Source of the DNA: Citrobacter youngae
Lineage (GTDB): Bacteria > Pseudomonadota > Gammaproteobacteria > Enterobacterales > Enterobacteriaceae
DNA length: 64,000 nucleotides
NCBI RefSeq assembly: GCF_003818115.1
Contig: NZ_RPOI01000016.1
Location: 1-64,000 of the forward strand
Direction: 5' to 3'
The position numbers and the translations under genes were made by a program. The notes beneath the pieces were generated by a model. The model was not told the DNA's origin. It worked only from the letters and a program-made list of their open reading frames with translations, and ran no database searches. This document shows positions 22,704 to 33,296 of the stretch, piece by piece; within the stretch, counting starts at the first letter, position 1; the number at the start of each line of letters is the position of its first letter.

Positions 22704-23387
22704 ATGACGGCAATTGCCCCGGTTATTACCATTGATGGCCCAAGTGGTGCAGGAAAAGGCACCTTGTGCAAGGCAATGGCGGAAGCATTGCAGTGGCATC
22801 TGTTAGATTCAGGCGCGATCTACCGCGTACTGGCGCTCGCAGCGTTACATCACCATGTTGATGTCACTTCTGAAGATGCTCTGGTACCGCTTGCCTCACA
22901 CCTGGATGTGCGTTTTATCTCAACGGACGGCAACCTGGAAGTCATTCTGGAAGGCGAAGATGTCAGCGGCGAAATCCGCACCCAGGAAGTGGCGAATGCC
23001 GCCTCTCAGGTCGCTGCGTTTCCTCGCGTACGCGAAGCGCTGTTACGTCGCCAACGCGCGTTTCGTGAAGCGCCCGGCCTGATTGCCGACGGACGTGATA
23101 TGGGCACGGTGGTGTTCCCTGATGCGCCAGTAAAAATTTTTCTGGACGCCTCCTCGCAAGAACGTGCGCATCGACGTATGCTACAGTTGCAGGAGAAAGG
23201 CTTTAGTGTTAACTTTGAACGCCTTTTGGCCGAGATCGAAGAACGTGATTACCGCGATCGTAACCGTGCTGTAGCGCCGCTGGTTCCCGCTGCTGATGCT
23301 TTAGTTTTAGATTCAACCCGATTAAGCATTGAGCAAGTGATTGAAAAAGCGTTACAATACGCGCGCCAAAAACTGGCTCTCGCATAA
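22704..23387 (+). CDS. cmk: Cytidylate kinase
   Basis: Cmk phosphorylates CMP and dCMP to the diphosphates. The start is the ATG at 22704 ([19 protein letters not shown]), preceded by AAGGAG, giving 227 residues. A longer upstream frame of 19 residues lacks support. The P-loop GPSGAGKG is at residues 12-19; the CMP-binding insert is present, and [13 protein letters not shown] and the lid [13 protein letters not shown] follow. It lies 113 bp upstream of rpsA, the conserved cmk-rpsA pair. Confidence 0.97.
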   Translation: MTAIAPVITIDGPSGAGKGTLCKAMAEALQWHLLDSGAIYRVLALAALHHHVDVTSEDALVPLASHLDVRFISTDGNLEVILEGEDVSGEIRTQEVANAASQVAAFPRVREALLRRQRAFREAPGLIADGRDMGTVVFPDAPVKIFLDASSQERAHRRMLQLQEKGFSVNFERLLAEIEERDYRDRNRAVAPLVPAADALVLDSTRLSIEQVIEKALQYARQKLALA

Positions 23388-23405
23388 GTGCGACCGAATT
23401 TGCAG

Positions 23406-23470
23406 TACCCCCGTTGCAATGGATTGACAGCGGGTATGTTAAACAACCCCATCCGGCATGGAGCCAGGTG
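23406..23470 (+). promoter_or_regulatory. rpsA leader hairpins (S1 autogenous control region)
   Basis: Two hairpins lie in the 113-nt rpsA leader. Hairpin I (23406-23436) pairs TACCC with GGGTA and CAAT with ATTG around a GGA loop. Hairpin II (23450-23470) pairs CATCCGGC with GCCAGGTG around ATGGA. The rpsA start itself has only a degenerate Shine-Dalgarno (GAAG). Established knowledge: gamma-proteobacterial S1 mRNA uses folded leaders with GGA loops in place of a strong Shine-Dalgarno, and S1 represses it. Confidence 0.7.
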
Positions 23471-23500
23471 GACGTTAAATATGAAACCTGAAGATTAAAC

Positions 23501-25174
23501 ATGACTGAATCTTTTGCTCAACTGTTTGAAGAATCCTTAAAAGAAATCGAAACCCGCCCGGGTTCCATCGTTCGTGGTGTTGTTGTTGCTATCGACAAAG
23601 ACGTAGTACTGGTTGACGCCGGTCTGAAATCTGAGTCCGCCATTCCGGCAGAGCAGTTCAAAAACGCCCAGGGCGAGCTGGAAATCCAGGTTGGTGACGA
23701 AGTTGACGTTGCTCTGGATGCAGTAGAAGACGGCTTCGGTGAAACCCTGCTGTCCCGTGAAAAAGCTAAACGTCACGAAGCTTGGATCACGCTGGAAAAA
23801 GCTTACGAAGAAGCTGCAACCGTTACTGGTGTTATCAATGGCAAAGTCAAGGGTGGCTTCACTGTTGAGCTGAATGGTATTCGCGCGTTCCTGCCGGGTT
23901 CCCTGGTAGACGTTCGTCCGGTCCGCGACACGCTGCACCTGGAAGGCAAAGAGCTTGAATTCAAAGTAATCAAGCTGGATCAGAAGCGTAACAACGTTGT
24001 TGTTTCCCGTCGTGCCGTTATCGAATCCGAAAACAGCGCAGAACGCGATCAGCTGCTGGAAAACCTGCAGGAAGGCATGGAAGTTAAAGGTATCGTTAAG
24101 AACCTCACTGACTACGGTGCATTCGTTGATCTGGGTGGCGTTGACGGCCTGCTGCACATCACCGACATGGCATGGAAACGCGTTAAGCATCCGAGCGAAA
24201 TCGTAAACGTTGGCGACGAAATCACTGTTAAAGTGTTGAAGTTCGACCGCGAGCGTACTCGTGTATCTCTGGGCCTGAAACAGCTGGGCGAAGATCCATG
24301 GGTAGCTATCGCTAAGCGTTATCCGGAAGGTACCAAACTGACTGGTCGCGTGACCAACCTGACCGACTACGGCTGCTTCGTTGAAATCGAAGAAGGCGTT
24401 GAAGGCCTGGTTCACGTTTCCGAAATGGATTGGACCAACAAAAACATCCACCCGTCCAAAGTTGTTAACGTTGGCGACGTAGTGGAAGTTATGGTTCTGG
24501 ATATCGACGAAGAACGTCGTCGTATCTCCCTGGGTCTGAAGCAGTGCAAAAACAACCCATGGCAGCAGTTCGCGGAAACCCACAACAAGGGCGACCGTGT
24601 TGAAGGTAAAATCAAGTCTATTACTGACTTCGGTATCTTCATCGGCCTGGACGGCGGCATCGACGGCCTGGTTCACCTGTCTGACATCTCCTGGAACGTT
24701 GCAGGCGAAGAAGCAGTTCGTGAATACAAAAAAGGCGACGAAATCGCAGCAGTTGTTCTGCAGGTTGACGCAGAGCGTGAGCGTATCTCTCTGGGCGTTA
24801 AACAGCTCGCAGAAGATCCGTTCAACAACTGGGTTGCACTGAACAAGAAAGGCGCAATCGTAAACGGTAAAGTCACTGCAGTTGACGCTAAAGGCGCAAC
24901 CGTAGAACTGGCTGACGGCGTTGAAGGTTACCTGCGCGCTTCTGAAGCTTCCCGCGACCGCGTTGAAGATGCAACTCTGGTTCTGAGCGTAGGCGACGAC
25001 GTTGAAGCTAAATTCACCGGCGTTGATCGTAAGAACCGTGCAATCAGCCTGTCTGTTCGTGCTAAAGACGAAGCTGATGAGAAAGATGCAATCGCAACTG
25101 TTAACAAACAGGAAGATGCAAACTTCTCTAACAACGCAATGGCTGAAGCTTTCAAAGCAGCTAAAGGCGAGTAA
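23501..25174 (+). CDS. rpsA: 30S ribosomal protein S1
   Basis: S1 binds mRNA on the small subunit and is needed for initiation on most mRNAs. The product is 557 residues. Six S1 (OB-fold) repeats are visible; repeats 3 to 5 have clear signatures such as [49 protein letters not shown] and [26 protein letters not shown]. Codon use is that of a very highly expressed gene. The leader carries the autogenous control hairpins, and the spacer to ihfB has three further hairpins. Confidence 0.99.
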   Translation: MTESFAQLFEESLKEIETRPGSIVRGVVVAIDKDVVLVDAGLKSESAIPAEQFKNAQGELEIQVGDEVDVALDAVEDGFGETLLSREKAKRHEAWITLEKAYEEAATVTGVINGKVKGGFTVELNGIRAFLPGSLVDVRPVRDTLHLEGKELEFKVIKLDQKRNNVVVSRRAVIESENSAERDQLLENLQEGMEVKGIVKNLTDYGAFVDLGGVDGLLHITDMAWKRVKHPSEIVNVGDEITVKVLKFDRERTRVSLGLKQLGEDPWVAIAKRYPEGTKLTGRVTNLTDYGCFVEIEEGVEGLVHVSEMDWTNKNIHPSKVVNVGDVVEVMVLDIDEERRRISLGLKQCKNNPWQQFAETHNKGDRVEGKIKSITDFGIFIGLDGGIDGLVHLSDISWNVAGEEAVREYKKGDEIAAVVLQVDAERERISLGVKQLAEDPFNNWVALNKKGAIVNGKVTAVDAKGATVELADGVEGYLRASEASRDRVEDATLVLSVGDDVEAKFTGVDRKNRAISLSVRAKDEADEKDAIATVNKQEDANFSNNAMAEAFKAAKGE

Positions 25175-25226
25175 TATCGAGTACTCTATACCCGCACATG
25201 CAACTTGAAGTATGACGGGTATAAAT

Positions 25227-25252
25227 CCTTTGTGCTGTTAACAGCACAAAGG
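25227..25252. repeat. 26-bp perfect palindrome in the rpsA-ihfB spacer
   Basis: The left arm CCTTTGTGCTGTT (25227-25239) is followed directly by its exact reverse complement (25240-25252), centred on TTAA. In RNA it would give an 11-bp stem with a TTAA loop. It is 53 bp after the rpsA stop. No T run follows. Confidence 0.85.
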
Positions 25253-25270
25253 GTGACGAGTAGCTTGACA

Positions 25271-25321
25271 GATTACAGGATTCGTCCTGTAATCAATGAC
25301 AAAGGGCGGCTACGGCCGCCC
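25271..25321 (+). terminator. Two tandem hairpins before ihfB
   Basis: GATTACAGGA, loop TTCG, TCCTGTAATC (25271-25294) is a 10-bp perfect stem with a UUCG tetraloop. GGGCGGC, loop TACG, GCCGCCC (25304-25321) follows 9 bases later and ends in CTTAATC. They probably end or process the rpsA transcript; the U tracts are weak. Confidence 0.65.
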
Positions 25322-25368
25322 TTAATCAATGCAGCAGCTAATTTTGCCTTTAAGGAACCGGAGGAATC

Positions 25369-25653
25369 ATGACCAAGTCAGAATTGATTGAAAGACTTGC
25401 AACCCAGCAACCTCATATTCCCGCGAAAGCGGTTGAAGATGCAGTAAAAGAGATGCTGGAACATATGGCCTCGACTCTTGCGCAGGGCGAGCGTATTGAA
25501 ATCCGCGGTTTCGGCAGTTTTTCTTTGCATTACCGCGCACCACGCACCGGACGTAATCCGAAGACTGGCGATAAAGTGGATCTGGAAGGAAAATATGTTC
25601 CGCACTTTAAGCCGGGTAAAGAACTGCGCGATCGCGCCAATATTTACGGTTAA
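25369..25653 (+). CDS. ihfB: Integration host factor subunit beta
   Basis: IHF-beta pairs with IHF-alpha to bend DNA sharply at specific sites in replication, recombination and transcription. The product is 94 residues, as in E. coli. The HU/IHF fold is complete. The beta-arm [15 protein letters not shown] carries the intercalating proline P64, and GFGSFSL is the conserved core. GGAACCGGAGGAATC supplies a strong ribosome-binding site. It stands 194 bp after rpsA and probably has its own promoter as well as read-through. Confidence 0.98.
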   Translation: MTKSELIERLATQQPHIPAKAVEDAVKEMLEHMASTLAQGERIEIRGFGSFSLHYRAPRTGRNPKTGDKVDLEGKYVPHFKPGKELRDRANIYG

Positions 25654-25678
25654 GTCCTCAGCAAGACTTAGCCCCGAG

Positions 25679-25706
25679 AAAAGCACCTGTATGGGTGCTT
25701 TTTTCA
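25679..25706 (+). terminator. Terminator after ihfB
   Basis: AAAAGCACC, loop TGTAT, GGGTGCTTTTTT begins about 25 bp after the ihfB stop. It is a standard intrinsic terminator. Confidence 0.9.
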
Positions 25707-25859
25707 TTTTCACCTCCCTGTGCTGGAATCTCTCTCCCAACATATTTGTATGTTACATCTGCAGTTAAATAACATCGGAACGCACCTCGTTTACCGGTAA
25801 ATAGTTGCCAGACATCTGCTGAATTGTCCTGCACACTCCCTGTCACAGGGAGGTGTCAT

Positions 25860-28123
25860 ATGAAACTAACAACAATCAGTACGTGTGCGTTATGCGGCAT
25901 TCTCCCGCTGACGGTATTACCCGTATTACCTGACATGCTGTGTGTCAGCTTGGTATTTGGTCTGGCGTGTCTGCTTTGTCTCATTCCTCATCGATATATG
26001 CATTACGCTGGATTAGTCCTGCTGTTTTTCCTGTGGGGAATACTGGCTGCGAAAGAGGTTATCTGGGCCGGTAATACGCTGCCTGCGAAAACCCAGCAAG
26101 CCATTGTGAGGATAACCGGAACTGATAATATGACAACGCACTACGGCCAAATCACTCACCTTCAGGGGAAACGAATCTTTCCTGCCGTTGGCGTCGTACT
26201 GTATGGACAGTACTTACCTGGCGATGTTTGCGCAGGTCAGACATGGGCGATGATGCTGAAAGTTCGCGCTGTGCATGGGCAACTGAATGAAGGTGGATTT
26301 GATAGCCAGCGCTATGCATTGGCACAGCATCAGCCGCTAACGGGGCGATTTCTGCAGGCCTCAGTGATTACACCGCAATGCAGTCTGCGTGCACGTTATC
26401 TCTCCTCGCTAAAAACCACGCTTGCCGCCTATCCCTGGCAGCAAGTCATACTGGGGCTGGGGATGGGGGAACGTTTGTCTGTATCGCAGGCGGTAAAAAA
26501 TATAATGCGTGATACCGGAACAGCACATTTGATGGCCATTTCCGGGCTGCATATTGCTTTTGCCGCACTCCTCGCTGGCGGATTGATACGAGGCGGACAA
26601 TTTTTATGCCAGCACGCTGGATCTGCTGGCAGGCTCCGCTAGTCGGGGGTGTGCTCTGCGCTGCATTTTATGCCTGGCTGACGGGGCTGCAACCACCGGC
26701 ATTACGCACGGTCATCGCGCTAATGGTATGGGGGGCACTAAAACTAAGCGGCAGGCAGTGGAGTGGCTGGGCGGTCTGGATTACCTGTCTGGCAGCAATT
26801 GTGGTAGTAGATCCGGTCGCGGTGATTTCACAAAGTCTGTGGTTGTCTGCTTTCGCCGTAGCGGCGCTGCTATTCTGGTTTCAGTGGATGCCGATGCCGT
26901 GCTGGCCGCTCTCGCGTATCGGACGTGCAGTGCTGGCGCTTGCTCATCTTCAACTGGGAATTACGGTACTGCTTCTGCCTGTCCAAATCGCATTATTTCA
27001 CGGTGTTAGCCTGAGCTCATTGCTGGCCAATTTATTTGCGGTACCGCTGGTCACATTTGTTTCAGTTCCTCTGATATTGGCGGGTATGGTCGTGCATTTA
27101 ACCGGTCAGGTGATGATCGAGGCAGGGCTGTGGTATCTCGCTGACCGTTCTCTGGAGCTGTTATTTTGGGGTCTCAATAGCTTACCGGAAGGATGGCTCA
27201 ACATTGATGCGCGTTGGCAATGGCTTGCACTGTCCCCATGGCTGATGCTTATTGCATGGCGATTAAATGCCTGGGAAACGCTACCGGTTGCCTGTTTTAC
27301 CGGGCTTTTGTTATTGAGTGGACCGTTCTGGAGGACACCCCGCGCTGATTTGTGGCAGGTACATATGCTGGACGTCGGGCAGGGGCTGGCGATGGTGATT
27401 GCGCGTAATGGTAAAGCACTGCTTTATGATACTGGTCTGGCATGGCCTGAAGGTGATAGCGCGCAACAGCTGATTATTCCCTGGCTACGTTGGCACAACC
27501 TGGAACCGCAAGGGGTAATTCTAAGTCACGAGCATTTGGATCACCGGGGAGGGTTGCAATCGCTACAGCAAGCCTGGCCGTCACTGTGGATCAGAAGTCC
27601 GTTGGGCTGGAAAGGGCATCTCCCTTGTTTTCGCGGGGAGCATTGGCAATGGCAGGGATTAACATTTAGTGCACATTGGCCAGTCAGTGGAAATAAAGAG
27701 CAGGGGAATAACCATTCCTGTGTGGTAAAGGTGGATGACGGACATCAGAGTATTCTCCTGACTGGTGATATTGAATCCCCTGCTGAACAAAAAATGCTAA
27801 GTCACTACTGGCAGCATCTGCAGGCTACGTTTGTGCAGGTTCCACACCACGGGAGTAACACGTCATCCTCATTGGCGCTGATTCAACGCGTTGGCGGACA
27901 GGCCGCAATAGCCTCAGCATCCCGCTACAATGCCTGGCGTCTACCGTCATGGAAAGTCCGACAGCGTTACCGGAAACAAAATTATCAGTGGCTGGACACA
28001 CCCCACCAGGGGCAAATCACGCTAGATATTTATCAAAAAAGTTGGCGCATACGCAGCTTACGGGATCAGATTTTACCCCGTTGGTATCATCAGTGGTTTG
28101 GCGTGTTGGAGGATAACGGGTAG
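25860..28123 (+). pseudogene. ycaI: ComEC/Rec2-family protein YcaI, broken by a one-base frameshift
   Basis: YcaI is the enterobacterial ComEC homologue, a polytopic membrane protein thought to conduct single-stranded DNA. The frame from the ATG at 25860 (MKLTTISTC, after AGGGAGGTG) reads to GGLIRGGQFL and then leaves the family and stops at 26642. The family sequence continues in the -1 frame from 26606 (MPARWICWQAPLVGG) to 28123. One missing T in the run 26601-26605 explains this; with it the protein would be about 754 residues, the E. coli length. The N part holds the DUF4131 domain and the start of the Competence core, including MAISGLHIAFAALL. The C part holds the remaining membrane segments and a metallo-beta-lactamase-like domain (ILSHEHLDHRGG, VPHHGSNTSSS). 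It is either a real mutation or a sequencing error. Confidence 0.9.
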
Positions 28124-28159
28124 AATATGCGGCTATTCTAACAAATGCTGGTTTTTTGA

Positions 28160-29908
28160 ATGCATAACGATAAAGATCTCTCTACGTGGCAGACGTTTCG
28201 CCGACTATGGCCAACCATAGCGCCTTTTAAATCGGGTCTGATCGTGGCGGGTATAGCGTTAGTCCTTAACGCGGCCAGCGATACCTTCATGTTATCGCTC
28301 CTCAAGCCATTACTGGATGATGGTTTTGGTAAAACTGATCGCTCTGTGCTGCTGTGGATGCCTCTGGTGGTCATTGGGCTAATGATAGTTCGCGGTATTA
28401 CGAGCTACGTCTCCAGCTACTGTATTTCATGGGTGTCAGGCAAAGTGGTCATGACCATGCGCCGCCGCCTGTTTGGTCATATGATGGGTATGCCTGTCGC
28501 CTTTTTTGATAAACAGTCTACCGGTACGCTGCTGTCTCGTATTACCTATGATTCAGAGCAGGTCGCGTCATCATCTTCTGGTGCGCTAATCACCGTAGTA
28601 CGTGAAGGTGCCTCGATTATTGGCCTGTTTATCATGATGTTCTATTACAGTTGGCAGCTGTCATTGATCCTGATTGTGCTGGCACCAATTGTGTCAGTGG
28701 CAATCCGAGTGGTTTCCAAGCGCTTTCGTAGCATCAGTAAAAACATGCAAAACACCATGGGGCAGGTTACGACAAGTGCGGAGCAGATGCTGAAAGGCCA
28801 CAAAGAAGTTTTGATTTTTGGTGGCCAGGAAGTTGAAACCAAGCGTTTTGACAAAGTCAGCAACAAGATGCGTCTGCAGGGTATGAAGATGGTTTCTGCC
28901 TCTTCTATCTCCGATCCTATCATCCAGTTGATCGCTTCTCTGGCTCTGGCCTTCGTGTTATATGCGGCCAGTTTCCCAAGCGTGATGGAAAACCTGACGG
29001 CAGGGACAATCACCGTTGTCTTCTCTTCAATGATCGCCCTGATGCGTCCACTGAAGTCACTGACTAACGTCAATGCGCAGTTCCAGCGCGGTATGGCGGC
29101 ATGCCAGACCTTATTTACGATACTGGATAGCGAACAAGAGAAAGATGAAGGTAAACGCGTCATTGAGCGCGCTTCTGGCGATCTGGAGTTCCGTAACGTG
29201 ACCTTTACCTACCCGGGCCGTGACATTCCTGCACTACGTAACATCAACCTGAATATTCCGGCGGGCAAAACCGTTGCCCTGGTTGGTCGTTCGGGTTCTG
29301 GTAAATCCACTATCGCCAGCCTGATCACGCGCTTCTACGATATTGATGAAGGGCAGATTCTGATGGATGGGCACGACCTTCGTGAATACACCCTGTCATC
29401 GCTGCGCGCTCAGGTGGCGCTGGTATCGCAGAACGTTCACCTGTTCAATGATACGGTTGCCAACAACATCGCCTACGCGCGTACCGATATGTACAGCCGC
29501 GAGCAGATCGAAAAAGCGGCACAGATGGCCTACGCCATGGATTTCATCAACAAGATGGATGATGGTCTGGATACGGTGATTGGCGAAAACGGCGTGCTGC
29601 TTTCAGGTGGTCAGCGCCAGCGTATCGCCATCGCTCGCGCCTTGCTGCGCGACAGTCCGATCCTGATCCTCGATGAAGCTACGTCGGCGCTGGATACCGA
29701 ATCCGAACGCGCGATTCAGTCTGCACTTGATGAGCTACAGAAAAACCGTACTTCTCTGGTCATTGCTCACCGTCTTTCAACCATTGAACAAGCCGACGAA
29801 ATCATCGTGGTGGAGGATGGTCTGATTGTCGAACGCGGAACCCATAGCGACCTGATTGAGCAGCGCGGGGTCTATGCGCAATTACACAAAATGCAATTCG
29901 GTCAATGA
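28160..29908 (+). CDS. msbA: Lipid A flippase MsbA (ABC transporter)
   Basis: MsbA is the homodimeric ABC exporter that flips core-lipid A across the inner membrane. The product is 582 residues, as in E. coli. Six membrane segments lie in the N-terminal 320 residues. The nucleotide-binding domain has Walker [10 protein letters not shown] (about residues 376-384), the signature LLSGGQRQR, Walker [13 protein letters not shown] and the switch His in VIAHRLSTI. It follows ycaI by 36 bp and overlaps lpxK by four bases (ATGA), so msbA-lpxK are translationally coupled. Confidence 0.99.
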   Translation: MHNDKDLSTWQTFRRLWPTIAPFKSGLIVAGIALVLNAASDTFMLSLLKPLLDDGFGKTDRSVLLWMPLVVIGLMIVRGITSYVSSYCISWVSGKVVMTMRRRLFGHMMGMPVAFFDKQSTGTLLSRITYDSEQVASSSSGALITVVREGASIIGLFIMMFYYSWQLSLILIVLAPIVSVAIRVVSKRFRSISKNMQNTMGQVTTSAEQMLKGHKEVLIFGGQEVETKRFDKVSNKMRLQGMKMVSASSISDPIIQLIASLALAFVLYAASFPSVMENLTAGTITVVFSSMIALMRPLKSLTNVNAQFQRGMAACQTLFTILDSEQEKDEGKRVIERASGDLEFRNVTFTYPGRDIPALRNINLNIPAGKTVALVGRSGSGKSTIASLITRFYDIDEGQILMDGHDLREYTLSSLRAQVALVSQNVHLFNDTVANNIAYARTDMYSREQIEKAAQMAYAMDFINKMDDGLDTVIGENGVLLSGGQRQRIAIARALLRDSPILILDEATSALDTESERAIQSALDELQKNRTSLVIAHRLSTIEQADEIIVVEDGLIVERGTHSDLIEQRGVYAQLHKMQFGQ

Positions 29909-30882
29909 TCGCACGTATCTGGTCTGGTGAATCGCCGCTGTGGCGATTGTTACTTCCACTCTCCTGGCTTTATGGCCTGGTGAGTGGCGGGATCCGTCTA
30001 TGCTACAAGCTTGGGCTGAAACGCGCTTGGCGCGCGCCAGTACCGGTTGTGGTGGTCGGCAATCTTACAGCCGGCGGCAATGGCAAAACACCGGTGGTAA
30101 TTTGGCTGGTTGAACAACTGCAGCAACGCGGGATTCGCGTGGGCGTGGTGTCGCGTGGTTACGGCGGGAAAGCGGCTGCTTACCCGTTGTTATTGACCGC
30201 AGAGACCACTACCGCAGAAGCGGGTGATGAACCTGTGCTGATCGCCCAACGTACCGGCGTGCCGGTAGCGGTATCCCCGGTAAGATCGGATGCGGTAAAA
30301 GCGATCCTTGCTCACCATGACGTGCAGATTATTGTGACGGACGATGGTCTACAGCATTATCGTCTGGCGCGGGATGTTGAAATCGTGGTGATTGACGGTG
30401 AACGTCGGTTTGGCAATGGCTGGTGGCTTCCTGCAGGCCCAATGCGGGAACGCGCAGGTCGCCTTAAATCGGTAGATGCGACTATTGTGAACGGTGGTAT
30501 TGCGCAGCAAGGAGAAATCCCGATGCGACTCGAACCTGGACTGGCGGTTAATTTACGCTCGGGCGAACGTCGCGATGTGGCGCAACTGCCTGATATTGTC
30601 GCCATGGCGGGCATTGGCCACCCACCGCGTTTTTTTGCCACGCTGAAAGCATGCGGTGCCAGCGTGCAAAAAAGCATTGCGCTGGCAGACCATCAGTCTC
30701 TGACCTACAGTGACGTCAGTGCGTTGTTAGCAGAAGGACAAACGCTGGTGATGACGGAAAAAGATGCGGTTAAATGTCGTGCGTTTGCCGATGAAAACTG
30801 GTGGTATTTACCGGTTGACGCTCATCTGTCAGGCGAACGGCCTGATGTGTTGCTGGATAGCTTAATCTCGCTGACTCGCTGA
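29905..30882 (+). CDS. lpxK: Tetraacyldisaccharide 4'-kinase
   Basis: LpxK phosphorylates the 4' position of the lipid A disaccharide precursor to make lipid IVA. The product is 325 residues (about 328 in E. coli). An N-terminal membrane-associating segment ([18 protein letters not shown]) precedes the P-loop [12 protein letters not shown] (about residues 52-63). The catalytic [12 protein letters not shown] motif is near residue 140. It overlaps msbA by four bases. Its 3' end is followed by a small hairpin before ycaQ. Confidence 0.98.
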   Translation: MIARIWSGESPLWRLLLPLSWLYGLVSGGIRLCYKLGLKRAWRAPVPVVVVGNLTAGGNGKTPVVIWLVEQLQQRGIRVGVVSRGYGGKAAAYPLLLTAETTTAEAGDEPVLIAQRTGVPVAVSPVRSDAVKAILAHHDVQIIVTDDGLQHYRLARDVEIVVIDGERRFGNGWWLPAGPMRERAGRLKSVDATIVNGGIAQQGEIPMRLEPGLAVNLRSGERRDVAQLPDIVAMAGIGHPPRFFATLKACGASVQKSIALADHQSLTYSDVSALLAEGQTLVMTEKDAVKCRAFADENWWYLPVDAHLSGERPDVLLDSLISLTR

Positions 30883-30883
30883 C

Positions 30884-30908
30884 TGATTCACGCTGCGGCA
30901 GCGAATCA
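30884..30908 (+). terminator. Weak hairpin between lpxK and ycaQ
   Basis: TGATTC and GCTG on the left pair with CAGC and GAATCA on the right across CGG, with a 2-base bulge (AC). Only a short TT follows. It may be a partial terminator or processing site. Confidence 0.4.
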
Positions 30909-30923
30909 TTTATGAGGCCATAA

Positions 30924-32156
30924 ATGTCGTTGCCGCACCTTTCTTTGACAGATGCCCGTCATCTTCACCTTGCTGCCCAGGGGCTACTGAAAAAAACACG
31001 CCGCCGGGCAACGCCTGCAGATATTCTTCCCACCATTTCGCGTATGTCGTTACTGCAAATCGATACCATCAATATTGTGGCGCGCAGTCCCTATCTGGTG
31101 CTGTTTAGTCGTTTGGGTGACTATTCCCCCCAATGGCTGGATGAGTCCTTACTGCAGGGCGAATTGATGGAGTATTGGGCGCATGAAGCCTGTTTTTTAC
31201 CACGCAGCGACTTTACGCTGATACGCCATCGTATGTTGGCTCCGGAAAAAATGGGCTGGAAATACAAAGCGGCGTGGATGAAAGAGCATGCTCATGAAAT
31301 TGAGCAACTGTTACAGCATATCCAGCATAACGGGCCGGTACGTTCAGCCGATTTCGAGCATCCGCGTAAGGGCGCCAGCGGCTGGTGGGAATGGAAACCA
31401 CAAAAGCGGCATCTGGAAGGGCTTTTTACATCCGGGAAAGTGATGGTGGTGGAGCGGCGTAATTTTCAGCGAGTGTATGATTTAACGCATCGCGTCATGC
31501 CTTATTGGAATGACGAGCGTGATCGGCTGTCGCAGGATGAAGCCGAAATTGTGATGCTGGATAATAGCGCCCGTAGTTTGGGTATTTTCCGTGAGCAGTG
31601 GTTGGCGGACTACTATCGCCTGAAGCGTCCGGCGTTAAAAAACTGGTGCGATATGCGAAGGGAACAGCGACATATAATTCCTGTTGATGTAGAAGGGCTG
31701 GGCACCTTGTGGTTGCACAGCCACCTTCAGCCGCAACTGGAACTTGCTCTGGCGGGAAAGTTGACTGCCACCCACAACGCTGTTTTATCCCCGTTTGATC
31801 CGGTGGTCTGGGATCGTAAACGGGCAGAACAGCTGTTTGATTTTAGCTACCGACTGGAATGCTATACGCCAGCGCCGAAACGTCAGTATGGTTATTTCGT
31901 CTTGCCGTTGCTGCATCGCGGGCAGTTAGTTGGGCGCATGGACGCCAAAATGCACCGTAAAACCGGCGTGCTGGAGGTTATTTCGCTGTGGTTGCAGGAT
32001 GGCATCAAACCAGGGGTTAATCTGCAAAAAGGATTGTTTCAGGCGATTGATGATTTTGCCCGCTGGCAGCAGGCGACGCGAGTGACATTGGGGAATTGCC
32101 CGGACGGTTTATTTGCTGAATCTCGGCACGGTTGGGAAATAGACCCAGCCTCTTAA
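30924..32156 (+). CDS. ycaQ: DNA glycosylase YcaQ (AlkX), HTH_42 family
   Basis: YcaQ belongs to the HTH_42/AZL family of glycosylases related to Streptomyces AlkZ; E. coli YcaQ has been shown to unhook alkylation interstrand cross-links. The product is 410 residues, as in E. coli. The catalytic QxD-type motif is Q45-I46-D47 in MSLLQIDTINIVARSPYLVL. Winged-helix repeats and a C-terminal beta-barrel region (SPFDPVVWDRKRAEQLFDF) follow. It sits between lpxK and ycaR in the usual order. Confidence 0.93.
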   Translation: MSLPHLSLTDARHLHLAAQGLLKKTRRRATPADILPTISRMSLLQIDTINIVARSPYLVLFSRLGDYSPQWLDESLLQGELMEYWAHEACFLPRSDFTLIRHRMLAPEKMGWKYKAAWMKEHAHEIEQLLQHIQHNGPVRSADFEHPRKGASGWWEWKPQKRHLEGLFTSGKVMVVERRNFQRVYDLTHRVMPYWNDERDRLSQDEAEIVMLDNSARSLGIFREQWLADYYRLKRPALKNWCDMRREQRHIIPVDVEGLGTLWLHSHLQPQLELALAGKLTATHNAVLSPFDPVVWDRKRAEQLFDFSYRLECYTPAPKRQYGYFVLPLLHRGQLVGRMDAKMHRKTGVLEVISLWLQDGIKPGVNLQKGLFQAIDDFARWQQATRVTLGNCPDGLFAESRHGWEIDPAS

Positions 32157-32207
32157 TTGATTATGTTAATATTTACGGATTCACAATCCGGTCCATCTGG
32201 AGGAACT

Positions 32208-33133
<926 letters not shown>

Positions 33134-33143
33134 TTTTTCTCAT

Positions 33144-33183
33144 GACACTCCCCCCGGTGATGCGATTTTTTGGGAGGAGTGTC
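33144..33183 (+). terminator. Hairpin after kdsB
   Basis: GACACTCC (33144-33151) pairs with GGAGTGTC (33176-33183), and CCC with GGG inside it. The T run lies within the loop rather than after the stem, so termination efficiency is doubtful. Confidence 0.5.
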
Positions 33184-33296
33184 GTATCGTTACGCTTTCC
33201 CTCCACTTTTCTTTTCATCAATTGATCTCATCCGGGTGACATCTGTCTGCACGACGCTCATTATGAAAGCAGTAGCATTAATGAGGGCAATCTGAA

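Noticed and set aside
23537-24676. 379-codon minus-strand frame opposite rpsA
   Set aside because: Antisense shadow of a highly biased gene; composition is not protein-like for any family I recognise.
26598-26610. Programmed -1 frameshift in ycaI
   Set aside because: The slip site would be A TTT TTA, not a perfect X XXY YYZ heptamer, and E. coli YcaI is encoded in one frame; a mutation or read error is simpler. Kept as a finding to check, not as a programmed event.
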